A stretch of 64,000 bases of DNA, taken from NCBI RefSeq assembly GCF_963676735.1, contig NZ_OY781464.1, positions 3,381,001 to 3,445,000 of the forward strand, in the 5' to 3' direction. Position 1 is the stretch's first letter, and each line of letters opens with the position of its first letter. The notes beneath the pieces are model-generated. The model saw nothing but the letters and a program-made list of their open reading frames with translations, had not been told where the DNA came from and made no database searches. A program made the position numbers and the translations under genes. This DNA is from an uncultured Draconibacterium sp. GTDB taxonomy: Bacteria > Bacteroidota > Bacteroidia > Bacteroidales > Prolixibacteraceae. This document shows, piece by piece, positions 55,876-63,736 of the stretch.

Positions 55876-55883
55876 TATCTTTG
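55876..55883 (+). promoter_or_regulatory. Consensus -7 box upstream of DEAD-box helicase
   Basis: TATCTTTG matches TAnnTTTG exactly. A start near 55890 would give an unusually long leader of about 96 nt before ATG 55986, as found in cold-inducible helicase mRNAs of other bacteria. Confidence 0.55.
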
Positions 55884-55985
55884 CCGCGGTTTAGAACAAA
55901 AACAGAGGGGAAGCGTTTTGGTAGCATTGTGCTCTTTATTCACGGTTATTATTTTGTGAGCCCTTGTTTACCAAAGAAAACAATA

Positions 55986-57254
55986 ATGAAATTTGAAGAT
56001 TTAAAATTACATCCTGTAATACTTAAGGCATTAAAGGATGAAAACTATACGGAACCAACCTCCATACAGGCACAGGCCATTCCGCTGGTATTAGAAAAAC
56101 ATGATGTATTGGGTAGTGCACAAACGGGCACCGGAAAAACAGCCGCATTTGCCATACCAATTATTCAGCATTTAATAAACAATTCAGAACACGAAAAAGG
56201 CCGGCGACGGATTAAAGCGCTGGTGGTTACCCCTACCCGCGAGCTGGCCATACAAATTGGCGACAGTTTTAATGCTTATGGCAAATACAGCAGGCTGTAT
56301 AATACCGTAATTTTTGGAGGGGTGCCGCAAAATCCGCAGGTACGTCAGCTGCAAAAAGGCATCGACATACTGGTGGCCACTCCCGGACGCTTACTCGATT
56401 TAATCAGTCAGAATCATATTTCGTTGCAGCACATCAAGTATTTTGTGCTAGACGAAGCCGACCGCATGCTCGATATGGGGTTTATTCACGACATTAACAA
56501 ACTGCTGAAGCTATTACCCAAACAGCGGCAATCGTTGTTCTTTTCGGCTACCATGCCCAAAAACATCGTAAAGCTTTCGCAACAAATTCTGGTGAACCCC
56601 AGGAAGGTGGCGGTAAACCCGGTTTCGTCAACTGCAGAAACCATACAGCAGCAAATCTATTTCACCAACAAAAGCGATAAAAAGAACTTGCTGTTGCATA
56701 TTCTTAAAAATGAAGAACTGGAACAGGTACTGCTGTTTTCGAGAACCAAGCACGGCGCCGACCGGATTGTGCGAAACCTGCGCAACAAAAAAATTGAAAG
56801 TGCAGCTATTCATGGCGAAAAAAGTCAGAACCAGCGCCAAAAAGCCCTGTTGCGGTTTAAAAAAGGAGAAATACGGGTGCTGGTAGCCACCGATATTGCG
56901 GCACGCGGAATTGATATTGACAAACTGCGTTATGTAATTAACCACGACATACCCAACGAGCCCGAAACCTATGTACACCGTATTGGCCGCTGTGGCCGGG
57001 CTGGCGAAGAAGGTATAGCCATTTCGTTGTGCGAGCCCGAAGAAAATGCTTATGTAAAAAGCATTGAAAAGCTGATAAAGCTAAAGATTGAAGTTGCCGA
57101 TAACAATCCTTTTCCGCAGACCGACAAGCCGATGAATGCCAATGAGAAGAAAGCATTTGAAGCTGAAAAACAGCGAAAACGACAGGAGTTTTTTGCCAAC
57201 CGTAATAAAAAACGAGGCAACCAAAACCCGGGATTCAGACGGAAGAAAAGGTAG
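55986..57254 (+). CDS. rhlE: DEAD-box RNA helicase, RhlE-type
   Basis: 422 residues from ATG 55986 (MKFEDLKLHPVILKALKDEN); the open frame begins 35 codons earlier, but those residues do not resemble the family and lie at the start of the predicted transcript. Q-motif (TSIQAQAIPLV), Walker A (AQTGTGKT), DEAD box (VLDEADRMLD), SAT and HRIGRCGR are all present. A short basic tail (NRNKKRGNQNPGFRRKKR) fits RhlE. It unwinds RNA in ribosome assembly or mRNA decay. It is the last core gene before the repeat region. Confidence 0.93.
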   Translation: MKFEDLKLHPVILKALKDENYTEPTSIQAQAIPLVLEKHDVLGSAQTGTGKTAAFAIPIIQHLINNSEHEKGRRRIKALVVTPTRELAIQIGDSFNAYGKYSRLYNTVIFGGVPQNPQVRQLQKGIDILVATPGRLLDLISQNHISLQHIKYFVLDEADRMLDMGFIHDINKLLKLLPKQRQSLFFSATMPKNIVKLSQQILVNPRKVAVNPVSSTAETIQQQIYFTNKSDKKNLLLHILKNEELEQVLLFSRTKHGADRIVRNLRNKKIESAAIHGEKSQNQRQKALLRFKKGEIRVLVATDIAARGIDIDKLRYVINHDIPNEPETYVHRIGRCGRAGEEGIAISLCEPEENAYVKSIEKLIKLKIEVADNNPFPQTDKPMNANEKKAFEAEKQRKRQEFFANRNKKRGNQNPGFRRKKR

Positions 57255-57320
57255 TTACCACAGGAGAACTTTATTAATTCATATTTCTGGTCCAATCGAC
57301 AAGGGTGCGGATTACCCTCC

Positions 57321-57696
57321 GCTGGTGCGGACTTTTTAATCCGTACTTCAGCCGCAGGACTAAAAGTAAATTTGCGGGGAACTGCCCCGAACTATTCATA
57401 ATTAAGTACCACTGTTGCATCGTTTTCCTGCCGGAGGCAATACTTTTTGGCCTGAACCAAAAAGTATTCAAAAAGTTCGAGGCTGCTTTTGCCCTTAGTA
57501 TTTACCCTTCATAAAACCTAACTTCGGACGGCTGATCTCTTCGTTTCCTCAGCGCTTCCCGCTCTCAGTAAGATTTTATTTTGATTAAATACACGAGCAA
57601 AAGAGGCCGGAGCGTTTCAATGTAGCGTCGTTTTTTTTACAGCGGTTTTTGAAAAAAATAAATTAGGCCTTTATGCAGGCACCTAAAAAATCCTTC
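57321..57696. repeat. ~370-bp repeat element, copy 1
   Basis: Begins with an imperfect hairpin (GCTGGTGCGGA ... TCCGTACTTCAGC) and contains a perfect inverted repeat AATACTTTTTGG-CCTGAA-CCAAAAAGTATT at 57439-57468. No transposase is encoded. The same sequence recurs five more times to 61013. Confidence 0.85.
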
Positions 57697-58069
57697 GCTG
57701 GTGCGGATTTGTAATCCGTACTTCAGCCACAGACTAATAAGTAAATTTGCGGGGAACTACCCCGAACTATTCATAATTAAGTACCATTGTTGCATCGTTT
57801 TCCTGCCGGAGGCAATACTTTTTGGCCTGAACCAAAAAGTATTCAAAAAGTTCGAGGCTGCTTTTGCCCTTAGCATTTACCCTTCATAAAACCTAACTTC
57901 GGACGGCTGATCTCTTCGTTTCCTCAGAGCTTGCCGCTCTCAGTAAGATTTTATTTTGATTAAATACACGTGCATAAGAGGCCGGGGAGTTTCAATGTAG
58001 CGTCGTTTTTTTACAGCGGTTTATGAAAAAATAAATTAGGGCTTTATGCAGGCACCTAAAAAATCCTTC
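57697..58069. repeat. ~370-bp repeat element, copy 2
   Basis: Same layout as copy 1, starting with the palindromic GCGGATT-TGT-AATCCG. It is followed directly by a ~45-bp head of a further copy (58070-58113, TGCGGACTTGCAATCCG) that breaks off at the MazEF unit. Confidence 0.85.
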
Positions 58070-58187
58070 GCTGGTGCGGACTTGCAATCCGTACTTCAGC
58101 CACTGGCTGATAAGCTTTCTTCTATTCTTCCGAAGACACTCCGATTGTAAACCGGCGCGAGCGGAGGGTCTTCGGAGAGCGTTCCCC

Positions 58188-58203
58188 TCCGCCAGCTGGC
58201 GGA
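58188..58203. repeat. Perfect 16-bp palindrome (recurs at 59790-59805)
   Basis: TCCGCCAGCTGGCGGA is fully self-complementary and lies in a GC-rich block between the repeat element and mazF. It could form a strong short hairpin; role unknown. Confidence 0.7.
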
Positions 58204-58293
58204 CACGGAATGTCGAAACGAGAATCCGCAGTTGGCTTACCACCGAACCCCGCTATGCAAAATGGCACTTCGTTAGCCTTAGTTTTTTCTTCT

Positions 58294-58617
58294 TTAGTCA
58301 ATGTATGTTTCTTTTAAGACCGCTTTTAATTCCTGAAATTCAGAATCTTTGAGTTCTCCAAAAACCTTTATTATTCTTTGTCTGTCAATCGTTCGGATTT
58401 GGTCTAGAACAATCCAACCGATTTTATTGTCATGTTTTATTTTTACTCTTGTAGGATATTTGTTAGAACTTGTTGTCATTGGAGCAATTACAACTGTCCG
58501 CAAATATTTATTCATCTCATTGGGAGAAATTACGACACAAGGCCTGGTCTTTTTGATTTCACTCCCAATGGTCGGATCAAGATTGACTAAAATGATTTGA
58601 TATTGTTTTATTTCCAT
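58294..58617 (-). CDS. mazF: MazF/PemK-family toxin (copy 1)
   Basis: 107 residues. MEIKQYQIILVNLDPTIGSE, KKTRPCVVISPNEMN and VIAPMTTS match the MazF/PemK fold, whose members are sequence-specific mRNA endoribonucleases; IGWIVLDQIRTIDRQR supplies the typical second half. It begins inside the 3' end of the antitoxin gene (10-nt overlap). An identical copy lies 1602 bp away. Confidence 0.9.
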   Translation of the reverse strand: MEIKQYQIILVNLDPTIGSEIKKTRPCVVISPNEMNKYLRTVVIAPMTTSSNKYPTRVKIKHDNKIGWIVLDQIRTIDRQRIIKVFGELKDSEFQELKAVLKETYID

Positions 58618-58853
58618 TCTTCCAGGTTTTCATCGTCAAACACATCGTCAAATAGCAAATTGTCATCTCCATTTTTAGCCATTTTTTCAAAAGCCTTTTC
58701 CCATCCTTTTCGTGGTTTTGAAATTGGTTTTAAAATAATTTGTCCTTTATCCATTATTAAATCAACGGTGTCTTTAATATTGTATCTGTCAAGTAGGGTT
58801 TTACTCAACCTAATCCCCTTTGAGTTTCCGATTTTTATAACTGAAATTTCCAT
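58608..58853 (-). CDS. mazE: MazE-type (AbrB-fold) antitoxin (copy 1)
   Basis: 81 residues. The N-terminus VIKIGNSKGIRLSKTLLDRY is a SpoVT/AbrB swapped-hairpin DNA-binding domain, and the acidic C-terminus (DDNLLFDDVFDDENLEEW) would wrap the toxin. It is upstream of and overlaps mazF, so it should repress the pair and neutralise the toxin. Confidence 0.9.
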   Translation of the reverse strand: MEISVIKIGNSKGIRLSKTLLDRYNIKDTVDLIMDKGQIILKPISKPRKGWEKAFEKMAKNGDDNLLFDDVFDDENLEEWK

Positions 58854-58934
58854 AATTAACCTTTTAAAGTGTAATTACAAAGTTATAACATATTTGCAGA
58901 ATTTCAAAATTAAGGATAACGAGTGTACTCCTTC

Positions 58935-59297
58935 GCTGGTGCGGATTTGTAATCCATACCTTAGCCGCAGGATTATAAGTAAATTTACGAAGAACTGTCC
59001 CGAACTATTCATAATTAAGTACCACTGTTGCATCGTTTTCCTGCCGGAGGCAATACTTTTTGGCCTGAACCAAAAAGTATTCAAAAAGTTCGAGGCTGCT
59101 TTTGCCCTTAACATTTAACCTTCATAAAACCTAACTTCGGACGGCTGATCTCTTCGTTTCCTCAGAGCTTCCCGCTCTCAGTAAGATTTTATTTTGATTA
59201 AATACACGAGCAAAAGAGGCCGGAGCGTTTCAATGTAGCAGCGGTTTTTTACAGCGGTTTTTGAAAAAAATAAATTAGGCCTTTATGCAGGCGCCAC
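58935..59297. repeat. ~370-bp repeat element, copy 3
   Basis: Starts GCTGGTGCGGATTTGTAATC and diverges from copies 1-2 near the start (ATACCTTAGCC). It carries the same CCAAAAAGTATT inverted repeat. It directly abuts copy 4. Confidence 0.85.
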
Positions 59298-59671
59298 GCT
59301 GGTGCGGATTTTTTAATCCGTACTTCAGCCACAGACTAATAAGTAAATTTGCGGGGAACTACCCCGAACTATTCATAATTAAGTACCATTGTTGCATCGT
59401 TTTCCTGCCGGAGGCAATACTTTTTGGCCTGAACCAAAAAGTATTCAAAAAGTTCGAGGCTGCTTTTGCCCTTAGCATTTACCCTTCATAAAACCTAACT
59501 TCGGACGGCTGATCTCTTCGTTTCCTCAGAGCTTGCCGCTCTCAGTAAGATTTTATTTTGATTAAATACACGTGCATAAGAGGCCGGGGAGTTTCAATGT
59601 AGCGTCGTTTTTTTACAGCGGTTTATGAAAAAATAAATTAGGGCTTTATGCAGGCACCTAAAAAATCCTTC
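59298..59671. repeat. ~370-bp repeat element, copy 4
   Basis: Matches copy 2 except for a T-run change (GGATTTTTTAATCC). It is the junction zone of the 1602-bp duplication, followed by a second partial head at 59672-59715. Confidence 0.85.
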
Positions 59672-59895
59672 GCTGGTGCGGACTTGCAATCCGTACTTCA
59701 GCCACTGGCTGATAAGCTTTCTTCTATTCTTCCGAAGACACTCCGATTGTAAACCGGCGCGAGCGGAGGGTCTTCGGAGAGCGTTCCCCTCCGCCAGCTG
59801 GCGGACACGGAATGTCGAAACGAGAATCCGCAGTTGGCTTACCACCGAACCCCGCTATGCAAAATGGCACTTCGTTAGCCTTAGTTTTTTCTTCT

Positions 59896-60219
59896 TTAGT
59901 CAATGTATGTTTCTTTTAAGACCGCTTTTAATTCCTGAAATTCAGAATCTTTGAGTTCTCCAAAAACCTTTATTATTCTTTGTCTGTCAATCGTTCGGAT
60001 TTGGTCTAGAACAATCCAACCGATTTTATTGTCATGTTTTATTTTTACTCTTGTAGGATATTTGTTAGAACTTGTTGTCATTGGAGCAATTACAACTGTC
60101 CGCAAATATTTATTCATCTCATTGGGAGAAATTACGACACAAGGCCTGGTCTTTTTGATTTCACTCCCAATGGTCGGATCAAGATTGACTAAAATGATTT
60201 GATATTGTTTTATTTCCAT
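59896..60219 (-). CDS. mazF: MazF/PemK-family toxin (copy 2)
   Basis: 107 residues, identical in sequence to the toxin at 58294-58617, with the same 10-nt overlap with its antitoxin. Two identical toxin copies are harmless as long as both antitoxins are expressed, but doubling changes gene dosage. Function as for copy 1. Confidence 0.9.
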   Translation of the reverse strand: MEIKQYQIILVNLDPTIGSEIKKTRPCVVISPNEMNKYLRTVVIAPMTTSSNKYPTRVKIKHDNKIGWIVLDQIRTIDRQRIIKVFGELKDSEFQELKAVLKETYID

Positions 60220-60455
60220 TCTTCCAGGTTTTCATCGTCAAACACATCGTCAAATAGCAAATTGTCATCTCCATTTTTAGCCATTTTTTCAAAAGCCTTT
60301 TCCCATCCTTTTCGTGGTTTTGAAATTGGTTTTAAAATAATTTGTCCTTTATCCATTATTAAATCAACGGTGTCTTTAATATTGTATCTGTCAAGTAGGG
60401 TTTTACTCAACCTAATCCCCTTTGAGTTTCCGATTTTTATAACTGAAATTTCCAT
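60210..60455 (-). CDS. mazE: MazE-type antitoxin (copy 2)
   Basis: 81 residues, identical to the antitoxin at 58608-58853. The upstream region is also duplicated, so the promoter should be the same. Confidence 0.9.
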   Translation of the reverse strand: MEISVIKIGNSKGIRLSKTLLDRYNIKDTVDLIMDKGQIILKPISKPRKGWEKAFEKMAKNGDDNLLFDDVFDDENLEEWK

Positions 60456-60536
60456 AATTAACCTTTTAAAGTGTAATTACAAAGTTATAACATATTTGCA
60501 GAATTTCAAAATTAAGGATAACGAGTGTACTCCTTC

Positions 60537-60899
60537 GCTGGTGCGGATTTGTAATCCATACCTTAGCCGCAGGATTATAAGTAAATTTACGAAGAACTGT
60601 CCCGAACTATTCATAATTAAGTACCACTGTTGCATCGTTTTCCTGCCGGAGGCAATACTTTTTGGCCTGAACCAAAAAGTATTCAAAAAGTTCGAGGCTG
60701 CTTTTGCCCTTAACATTTAACCTTCATAAAACCTAACTTCGGACGGCTGATCTCTTCGTTTCCTCAGAGCTTCCCGCTCTCAGTAAGATTTTATTTTGAT
60801 TAAATACACGAGCAAAAGAGGCCGGAGCGTTTCAATGTAGCAGCGGTTTTTTACAGCGGTTTTTGAAAAAAATAAATTAGGCCTTTATGCAGGCGCCAC
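60537..60899. repeat. ~370-bp repeat element, copy 5
   Basis: Counterpart of copy 3, 1602 bp further on. Followed without gap by truncated copy 6. Confidence 0.85.
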
Positions 60900-61013
60900 G
60901 CTGGTGCGGATTTTTTAATCCGTACTTCAGCTACAGAATTATAAGTAAATTGCGGGGAACTGTCCCGAACGATTCATAATTAAGTACCAATGTTGCATCG
61001 TTTTCCTGCCGGA
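60900..61013. repeat. ~370-bp repeat element, copy 6, truncated
   Basis: Only the first ~114 bp are present. It diverges slightly (CAGCTACAGAATT, one base missing in TAAATTGCGG) and ends at TTTTCCTGCCGGA, where it joins a DUF4062 gene fragment. Confidence 0.85.
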
Positions 61014-61111
61014 ATACAATCCATTTCCATTATCGTCTGAATTACTTTTGAACGCTCATCTTTTAAGTCTGCGTAAGTTGAACTAATAAATACTTGATAT
61101 CTTTTGTCCAT
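60980..61111 (-). pseudogene. 5' remnant of a DUF4062 (defence-type) gene, truncated by repeat
   Basis: ATG at 61111 opens MDKRYQVFISSTYADLKDER, which matches the N-terminus of DUF4062 proteins, whose full-length members are large multidomain proteins, often NTPase-linked and found in defence islands. After about 36 codons (MEMDCIPAGK) the frame runs into the ~370-bp element and stops at 60982. The bases CCTGCCGGA fit both the gene and the element, so the joint shows microhomology. Confidence 0.75.
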
Positions 61112-61148
61112 AATTAGTTTTTGTATTACGGTGGATTTCTATAATTGT

Positions 61149-61278
61149 GCCTAACGTTGAGTATAAGAATAGTAGCCGACTGCGTTGCACTTTCCTGTCA
61201 AGTTACAAGAAAGATGAAACGGGCTACAACCCTTGAATTTACTAATATCTCGGCTATTATTTTTATACATTGTTAGCT
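61149..61278 (-). repeat. attC-like imperfect inverted repeat
   Basis: About 130 nt. On the minus strand it runs from AGCTAAC (61272-61278) to GTTAGGC (61149-61155), the latter a perfect GTTRRRY. The two arms, 61250-61276 and 61151-61179, pair over about 25 bp (TATAA, AATA, TAGCCGA blocks) with a few mismatches. The organisation and bulged arms are like an integron attC site, immediately after the stop of the gene at 61286. No integrase is in the window. Confidence 0.5.
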
Positions 61279-61285
61279 GCTGGCA

Positions 61286-61630
61286 TTATTTATTCCCTTT
61301 CCACCATCTATCTAATCTAGCAAAAATTCTATTTCCTAATCCTTGTCCGTCTTCTCCAACAAAATCATCCCATGCACATGTCGGTGCAAACCAAGTCCAT
61401 AATTCACTTAAATCTGTTTGATTGCCAAATTCAATATCATCAATTTTTTCAATCAAGGCTGTGTGAAATTCCTCGGCAGATAAAAACGCTCCTGAGTAAC
61501 CACCAGAATATTCAGACAATATTTTTTCAGCCTCATGTAAGTCTTTAATCAAATCGAAGAACTCCCATTTCTCCCAATATTCTCGCTTAGAAAGTTTATC
61601 AGGTCTATTGCTAAAAAAACTCTTAAACAT
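61286..61630 (-). CDS. Hypothetical protein, possible immunity-type cassette gene
   Basis: 114 residues, no known domain that I can name. A coiled-helix N-terminus (REYWEKWEFFDLIKDLHEAEKIL) and a Trp-rich core SELWTWFAPTCAWDDFVGEDG, followed by LGNRIFARLDRWWKG. Small acidic/aromatic proteins like this are frequent in gene cassettes and polymorphic-toxin immunity loci. It follows the gene at 61646 after 15 nt and ends 8 nt from the attC-like repeat. Confidence 0.65.
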   Translation of the reverse strand: MFKSFFSNRPDKLSKREYWEKWEFFDLIKDLHEAEKILSEYSGGYSGAFLSAEEFHTALIEKIDDIEFGNQTDLSELWTWFAPTCAWDDFVGEDGQGLGNRIFARLDRWWKGNK

Positions 61631-61645
61631 CTCGTATTGCTTACA

Positions 61646-62353
61646 TTATTTAATGAACTTTACCCACTGGTCTGCTAATTCTTCAACGTAATCAGTGAAA
61701 GTATCTACGTTTTTAAATTTATGAAATGTATACTCAGGTTGATTTTCAATAAATTCAACATTATCAAAACAGTGGTCATGCGAAAACAGAAAAACCTTTT
61801 TAGATTCGGGTTCATACATTGTAAGTGCACCATTTGCTTCATAAACAAAAGCAAGGTAATTTGATGAGTCAATTTTCTCACATTTGTCATCCTCACACAT
61901 CATGCTATAATAATCATCCCAGTCTCCAATTCCTCGCATACATTCCGACCCAATAAATACAAAGTTTTGATTATTTGTAAATGAGTCTTCAGGTTCATTA
62001 AATGACTCTTTTATTCCGCCAATATTTCTTAAAAGCAACTCATGTTCTTCAATCATTTCGCACTTGTATGAATCAGCTAACTCTAGTTTGTTTAACCATC
62101 CACAAATCTGATTATCAACATTGTCCCATGCGAATAAAATATATGACTCCGAATCAATTTCAACATTTGACACTCGTGCTTTTTGAATCAGTCCACTTAA
62201 TTTTGGAAAGGTTTTCTTAAACTCCTCACTAATCATTAATTCCGAGTCTTTAAAAACTATATCGCTATTTGGTTTCAGGAACCAAGAAACATCATTTCTA
62301 AATGCTTCAAAGTCTCTGTTATTATCCATTTCTTTCTTTCTCCAAAGTTTCAT
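61646..62353 (-). CDS. SMI1/KNR4 (SUKH)-like protein
   Basis: 235 residues. MIEEHELLLRNIGGIKESF near the middle recalls the SUKH-domain start (helix-Leu-Leu-x-x-Gly-Gly), and the C-terminal FHKFKNVDTFTDYVEELADQW matches the helical end of the family, which includes many immunity proteins to polymorphic toxins. Assignment is by pattern only. The first Met is at 62353; a second at codon 9 (62329, MDNNRDFEAF) is an equally good start. It forms a pair with the gene at 61286, and an AGCTAAC motif at 62380-62386 lies just upstream. Confidence 0.6.
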   Translation of the reverse strand: MKLWRKKEMDNNRDFEAFRNDVSWFLKPNSDIVFKDSELMISEEFKKTFPKLSGLIQKARVSNVEIDSESYILFAWDNVDNQICGWLNKLELADSYKCEMIEEHELLLRNIGGIKESFNEPEDSFTNNQNFVFIGSECMRGIGDWDDYYSMMCEDDKCEKIDSSNYLAFVYEANGALTMYEPESKKVFLFSHDHCFDNVEFIENQPEYTFHKFKNVDTFTDYVEELADQWVKFIK

Positions 62354-62403
62354 GTTTGCAATCTCTTGTTTTTGCTTGCAGCTAACTACTGTACATCATC
62401 ATT

Positions 62404-62436
62404 GTTGTTACACCCCCATTTGGGGCAGATAACAAC
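62404..62436. repeat. Hairpin GTTGTTA ... TAACAAC
   Basis: Outer stem GTTGTTA / TAACAAC and inner stem CCCCA-TT-TGGGG. Located 50 nt upstream of the SMI1-like gene; it may belong to the preceding cassette boundary or be a separate terminator. Confidence 0.5.
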
Positions 62437-62639
62437 ACTTGTTATGTTTATTGTGATTAACTGGTGGTATTTCAGGGTAGGTATTCAACGGGCTGATTCT
62501 TTTTGGTTTAAAGTTAGCATTACTGTTTAACAAAAGCAATATGGCTTCGGCGAAAAAAATGAGAATACAACAGTAAAGGCTAAAGCTCATTTACCGGCGT
62601 AAGTTCACTAACCCCTGGCTTAAGCCCTAATTAGCCCCG

Positions 62640-62821
62640 TAACCGTTTGGTTAAACTCCCACCCAAGGTCGGGGCAAGGCTTAACCGTTTGGTTATGGCT
62701 TCGCCTGGCACCATTTTATGCTTTAAACGTTTGGTTAAGGCCTCTCCTGAAGTCGGGGCGAGGCTTAACCGTTTGGTTACGCCCCAAAAAAGTGTCTGGT
62801 GGAGGTTTAAACGTTTGGTTA
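62640..62821. repeat. 42-bp-period array of a 14-bp palindromic core
   Basis: TAACCGTTTGGTTA (or TAAACGTTTGGTTA) occurs at 62640, 62682, 62724, 62766 and 62808, always 42 bp apart, with 28-bp intervals that differ but partly alternate in type (PxVGARL-like coding in two). Weaker copies are seen at 62609 and 62848. In one plus-strand frame the array reads as 14-residue repeats with RLV, but there is no proper start codon. Confidence 0.85.
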
Positions 62822-62873
62822 CGCCACGAACTGAAGAAACAGCGCCATAAAGGTTTGTTTATGTTCGACAGCA

Positions 62874-62895
62874 GGCGTTAACCTTTGGCGTTAAC
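62874..62895. promoter_or_regulatory. Direct repeat GGCGTTAAC x2 upstream of DUF6261-type gene
   Basis: Two exact copies of GGCGTTAAC start 13 bp apart, about 120 nt before the ATG at 63008. A regulator site or part of the repeat array; no -7 consensus is clear nearby. Confidence 0.35.
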
Positions 62896-63007
62896 TTTTG
62901 ATTTATTGTAACTTACATCAATAAAACTTACCAAAGCTCAACGATCACACCATTAACCCGTGTACCGATGCGATGGTAACCTTAACAAACATTAAAAATC
63001 AACTATT

Positions 63008-63730
63008 ATGATTGAAAAGATTATTTTCAACAGCCGTACAACTGAAATTGATGCGGCAAGTATGCGCTTAATTGGCGCTTACCAAAACACTTCGTTAAGT
63101 GCTGATGCGCATTTAAGCGCCATGTTTACCGATCTTGAATCGGGGTCGGCCCTGCTAACCGCTGCCATTAACCGCATGAAAGCCGAAAGCGAACTGGAAG
63201 CCAAAGACGAAGTGCGCGACCAGCAGCTTAGGGCCTTGTTCTACCTGGTAAAAGGCTTTTTGTATCATCCGCAGGCCAATGTAAAAAGTGCCGCCAAAAC
63301 GGTGGATAAGGTACTTGAGCATTATGGCCTCAACATCACCGGCGAAAGTTATTCCATTGAATCGTCGTTAATCGCCTCTTTGCTCGACGACCTGGGTAAA
63401 CAAAAATTACAGGACGCCATTGCCCTCTTGCCCGGATGCGCCGAGGTAAAAGCTGCCTTACAGGCTGCCCAGACCGACTTTGAAACCACCCGTATTGCTT
63501 ACGAAGAAGAAAAGGCACACGAAAGTACCGAACAAAATGCAACTACACTTAAAAAAGCTGTGGTTGCTGTTATAAACGAGCGTATTGTGGTGTATATGCG
63601 TGCCATGGAACTGGTGGATGAGCCCACTTATGGCGCTTTTGCCCGCACCATTGCCACCATTATTGCCGAGAACAACGAGGTGGTTAAAAAACGCTGGAAA
63701 ACACCCGAAAAAGAAACTGTTACCCCGTAA
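63008..63730 (+). CDS. DUF6261-like helical protein
   Basis: 240 residues, almost all alpha-helical, Ala/Glu/Lys-rich, without signal peptide or membrane segment. Start MIEKIIFNSRTTEIDAASMRL and central KDEVRDQQLRALFYLVKGFL resemble the DUF6261 family, which I know only as an uncharacterised Bacteroidota family; the match is uncertain. It lies directly behind the 42-bp array. No partner gene is close. Confidence 0.6.
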   Translation: MIEKIIFNSRTTEIDAASMRLIGAYQNTSLSADAHLSAMFTDLESGSALLTAAINRMKAESELEAKDEVRDQQLRALFYLVKGFLYHPQANVKSAAKTVDKVLEHYGLNITGESYSIESSLIASLLDDLGKQKLQDAIALLPGCAEVKAALQAAQTDFETTRIAYEEEKAHESTEQNATTLKKAVVAVINERIVVYMRAMELVDEPTYGAFARTIATIIAENNEVVKKRWKTPEKETVTP

Positions 63731-63736
63731 GGGGGG

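Larger units (their letters stand above)
57712..60931. repeat. 1602-bp tandem duplication carrying MazEF
   Basis: Unit 1 is 57712-59313 and unit 2 is 59314-60915, with identity running on to 60931. All open frames in the two units are shifted by exactly 1602 and translate identically (107-, 81-, 83-, 92-, 173- and 79-residue frames). The unit ends inside the repeat element, consistent with recombination between element copies. I compared frames and the ends of the segment, not every base. Confidence 0.9.

Noticed and set aside
58597..59118. 173-residue plus-strand ORF and the 60-80-residue ORFs inside the repeat element
   Set aside because: They run antisense to mazE or through the hairpins of the element and are identical only because the DNA is repeated; no coding evidence.
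57321..61013. Insertion sequence
   Set aside because: The repeat copies encode no transposase, have no target-site duplications that I can see, and lie head-to-tail.
62640..62821. CRISPR array
   Set aside because: Regular spacing of a palindromic core suggested it, but the core is only 14 bp, intervals are partly similar to each other, there are only five good copies and no cas genes are visible.
62647..62850. 67-residue RLV-repeat protein
   Set aside because: The frame starts only at TTG after a stop, with no plausible initiation; kept as a repeat array rather than a gene.
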